From the NCBI GenBank assembly GCA_964419225.1, contig CAYQPF010000193.1, forward strand, positions 1 through 8,291: DNA of 8,291 nucleotides, in the 5' to 3' direction. The stretch's first letter is position 1. Each line of letters opens with the position of its first letter. The translations under genes and the position numbers were made by a program. Source of the stretch: CAYQPF01 sp964419225 (GTDB taxonomy: Bacteria > Cloacimonadota > Cloacimonadia > Cloacimonadales > CAYQPF01). The notes beneath the pieces are model-generated. The model made no database searches. It had not been told where the DNA came from and was given only the letters and a program-made list of their open reading frames with translations. Positions 7,043 through 8,291 of the stretch are shown here, in pieces.

Positions 7043-7106
7043 AAATATAATGGGCTTTAGCCCCATGTAAAATAGATTATTTGTCGAACCAGCCTTTATA
7101 CTGGTT
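7013..7106. repeat. Three short palindromes with a shared CTTTA core
   Basis: The three are TGACCT-TT-AGGTCA (7013-7026, perfect), GGGCT-TT-AGCCC (7052-7063, perfect) and AACCAG-CCTTTATA-CTGGTT (7087-7106, 6-bp stem). All carry CTTTA in or next to the loop, although their arms differ. None is followed by a T run, so they are not terminators. They could be REP-like intergenic palindromes or operator and leader hairpins for the downstream gene. Confidence 0.6.
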
Positions 7107-7118
7107 AATCCAAACCGA

Positions 7119-7142
7119 ATGAGGGGGAAAACAAATCATTAA
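7119..7142 (+). other. Seven-codon mini-ORF overlapping the downstream start
   Basis: ATG at 7119 opens a frame encoding MRGKTNH and stopping at TAA 7140-7142. The stop shares one base with the proposed ATT start (7138-7140) of the next gene. No clear Shine-Dalgarno precedes it. It could be a leader peptide, the remnant of the true start after a one-base insertion, or chance. Confidence 0.2.
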
Positions 7143-7677
7143 TTCTGAATCTAAAAAAATCACTCTTCCTCTAACTGAGGAAGTAATAACTGATCTGCAA
7201 TGCGGAGAAAAAGTTCTTCTAAACGGGTATATATATACTGCCCGTGATGCTGCTCACAAAAGACTAATCCAACTGTTGGATAACAACGAACCTCTCCCCT
7301 TTTCCTTACTGAATGAAACTATCTATTATGTAGGACCCACGCCTCCCGCTCCTGGAAAAGTAATCGGCTCTGCCGGACCAACAACTTCAGGCAGGATGGA
7401 TGTCTATACTCCCAGACTTCTGCAAGAAGGATTAAAAGGTATGATTGGCAAAGGCAATAGAAGTCGGGCAGTAATAGATGCCATGCAAGAAACAGGTGCT
7501 GTTTACTTTGTGGCTGTCGGTGGTGCCGGTGCACTGTATGGGCAATGCGTTCTGGAAGCAGAAGTGATAGCCTTCCCGGAACTCGGTGCAGAAGCTGTCT
7601 TTCGCATAAAAGTTAAAGATTTTCCCTGCTTTGTTGGTATTGATACTAAGGTGAATGATATATACTCGATAAGTTAA
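7138..7677 (+). CDS. fumB: Class I fumarate hydratase / L(+)-tartrate dehydratase beta (C-terminal domain) subunit
   Basis: This is the swivelling C-terminal domain subunit of the oxygen-sensitive [4Fe-4S] hydro-lyases that interconvert fumarate and malate (fumarase) or dehydrate L-tartrate. It works with an alpha subunit that carries the cluster. From 7138 the product has 179 residues, normal for the stand-alone subunit. Motifs are ITLPLTEEVI (8-17), LNGYIYTARDAAHKRL (28-43), YYVGPTPPAPGKVIGSAGPT (63-82), SGRMDVYTPRLL (84-95), GKGNRS (104-109), VAVGGAGALYG (125-135) and ELGAEAVFRIKVKDFPCFV (148-166). The frame opens after a TGA at 7120-7122 and has no ATG, GTG or TTG before the conserved N-terminus. 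A TTG at 7276 would delete 46 residues, including the TARDAAHKRL block. ATT at 7138 fits best, with GAGGGGG at 7121-7127 upstream. A one-base overcall in that G run would instead join the ATG at 7119. No alpha subunit is in the window. Fumarase is more likely than tartrate dehydratase, but this is not proved. Confidence 0.85.
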   Translation: MNSESKKITLPLTEEVITDLQCGEKVLLNGYIYTARDAAHKRLIQLLDNNEPLPFSLLNETIYYVGPTPPAPGKVIGSAGPTTSGRMDVYTPRLLQEGLKGMIGKGNRSRAVIDAMQETGAVYFVAVGGAGALYGQCVLEAEVIAFPELGAEAVFRIKVKDFPCFVGIDTKVNDIYSIS

Positions 7678-7693
7678 TGGTTAATAGTTAATC
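7673..7693. repeat. Three tandem GTTAATN heptamers at the gene end
   Basis: GTTAATG (7673-7679), GTTAATA overlapping its last base (7680-7686) and GTTAATC (7687-7693) form a heptamer array. The array begins inside the last codons and stop codon of the fumarase beta-type gene. No function is evident. It may be simple-sequence slippage. Confidence 0.55.
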
Positions 7694-7725
7694 AGAACTA
7701 GTTGTCCGGATTTCTTGTTCTTTTG

Positions 7726-7754
7726 AATAAAAGAGGCAGACATAAGCCTGCCCC
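7726..7754 (-). terminator. Likely intrinsic terminator of the minus-strand gene
   Basis: On the minus strand GGGGCAG (complement of 7748-7754) pairs with CTGCCTC (complement of 7733-7739) over 7 bp, including one G-U pair, with an 8-nt loop. TTTTATTC follows. The U tract is short, so strength is moderate. It lies 26 nt past the stop of the gene ending at 7780. In the plus direction the stem has an A-C mismatch and no T run. Confidence 0.6.
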
Positions 7755-7779
7755 TATTATTTATTACTGCATGCAATGC

Positions 7780-8291
7780 CTACTTTAAAACCATCATTTT
7801 ACGGACTTGAGAATTACTCTTAGTCGTTAATTTACAGAAATAAACACCGGAAGCAATCGTTGAATTACTGTTGTTAACACCGTTCCAGGTGACAGTATGA
7901 TTCCCCTGAGAGTATTCTGTATTGAGCAACGTTCTGACCAATTGTCCTTTCAAATTATATACTTCCACTTTTACAGGGCTTTTTTCAGATAAGTAGAATG
8001 AAATGTGAGTGACAGGATTAAATGGATTCGGATAGATGGAAGTTAAACCAGATACCGCAGCGACAGTACTCGGGTCGGAATTCCCGGTTGTATAGTGCTG
8101 GAAAATTACACCACCTTCCAAATATTGCAGATTAGCCTGATGTCTCAAATTCTCAAACCAGGCAAAATAATCATTATTGGCATTTATGTTTAACATATTA
8201 TTGGCTGAAGATACATCCATCAAATTAAGGTATGCTTCAAAAGGAGTCCCCGGAATCTGTGAATTTGTGTAATTATCCGGATCTGTAATAT
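7780..8291 (-). CDS. Secreted/surface protein, C-terminal part, with type IX-type sorting domain (5' end outside window)
   Basis: The minus-strand frame is open from the window edge to a TAG at 7780-7782, giving the last 169 residues of a longer protein. The first ~80 visible residues contain TPFEAYLNLMDVSSANN, DYFAWFENLRHQANLQYLEG and GVIFQHYTTG. I do not recognise a family there. From visible residue ~86 comes a sorting domain: SIYPNPFNPVTHISF, VKVEVYNLKGQLVRTL, a WNGVNN turn, SGVYFCKL and the ending MMVLK. It parallels the tail of the protein at 1-447 (both have YN.KGQLV, W.G and SG.YF), so both are probably carried to the surface by the same secretion route. A TTG at 8221-8223 and an ATG at 8218-8220 could be mistaken for starts, but the frame continues unbroken upstream to the window edge. 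A terminator lies just downstream. Confidence 0.85.
   Translation of the reverse strand, partial: ITDPDNYTNSQIPGTPFEAYLNLMDVSSANNMLNINANNDYFAWFENLRHQANLQYLEGGVIFQHYTTGNSDPSTVAAVSGLTSIYPNPFNPVTHISFYLSEKSPVKVEVYNLKGQLVRTLLNTEYSQGNHTVTWNGVNNSNSTIASGVYFCKLTTKSNSQVRKMMVLK

Noticed and set aside
6958..7137. Palindromes after nadA as its terminator
   Set aside because: None is followed by a T run on the plus strand.
7276..7677. TTG start at 7276 for the fumarase beta-type gene
   Set aside because: It would remove the first 46 residues, including the conserved TARDAAHKRL block, and give a 133-residue product shorter than the family norm.
8218..8223. TTG/ATG as the real start of the right-hand sorting-tail gene
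   Set aside because: The frame stays open to the window edge with normal-looking protein sequence upstream, and no Shine-Dalgarno fits. The gene is truncated by the window.
1..8291. CRISPR array, transposase, tRNA, rRNA or phage genes
   Set aside because: No regularly spaced long repeats, mobile-element proteins or RNA-gene signatures were seen on either strand.

Overview
The window looks like chromosomal DNA from a moderately AT-rich, Gram-negative-type anaerobe. Both ends carry genes whose products finish in a C-terminal secretion/sorting domain of the type IX (Por) kind, with an N-P-F-N-P box and a closing beta-rich stretch. That tail occurs in the Fibrobacterota-Chlorobi-Bacteroidota group and allied phyla, and is very common in Candidatus Cloacimonadota. 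A Cloacimonadota-like source is my best guess. It is an inference from protein style, not from a marker gene.

Layout. (1) 1-447, + strand: 3' end of a secreted or surface protein gene. (2) 448-939: non-coding stretch with an 11-bp inverted repeat and two back-to-back intrinsic terminators, one per strand. (3) 940-2070, - strand: an FMN-dependent nitronate monooxygenase/flavin oxidoreductase-family enzyme with a Cys-rich tail. (4) 2071-2508: divergent intergenic region with a tandem ~9-bp repeat (GTCGGACTK) and a 10-bp palindrome. (5) 2509-6957, + strand: a tight four-gene cluster, purL (purine synthesis), an MscS-type mechanosensitive channel, aroK (shikimate kinase) and nadA (quinolinate synthase). 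Junctions are 8 nt, 0 nt and an 8-nt overlap, so these are very probably co-transcribed. (6) 6958-7137: spacer with a good promoter candidate and three short palindromes. (7) 7138-7677, + strand: the beta (C-terminal-domain) subunit of a class I fumarase/tartrate dehydratase. Its reading frame has no ATG, GTG or TTG upstream of the conserved N-terminus and appears to start at ATT. (8) 7678-7779: short convergent spacer with a GTTAATN repeat and a minus-strand terminator. (9) 7780-8291, - strand: 3' part of a second type IX sorting-tail protein gene, running off the window.

How the genes fit together. The central cluster combines housekeeping enzymes from three biosynthetic routes (purines, aromatic amino acids, NAD) with an osmotic safety valve. 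None of the immediate pathway partners (purS/purQ, nadB/nadC, other aro genes, fumarase alpha) is in view. It reads as a growth-linked operon rather than a single-pathway operon. I see no RNA genes, CRISPR array, transposase, phage gene or toxin-antitoxin pair.

I did not find a convincing undescribed system. The items most worth a second look are the apparent ATT start (or single-base error/frameshift) of the fumarase beta gene, the palindrome cluster upstream of it, the orphan terminator and inverted repeat after the first gene, and the GTCGGACT repeat array.
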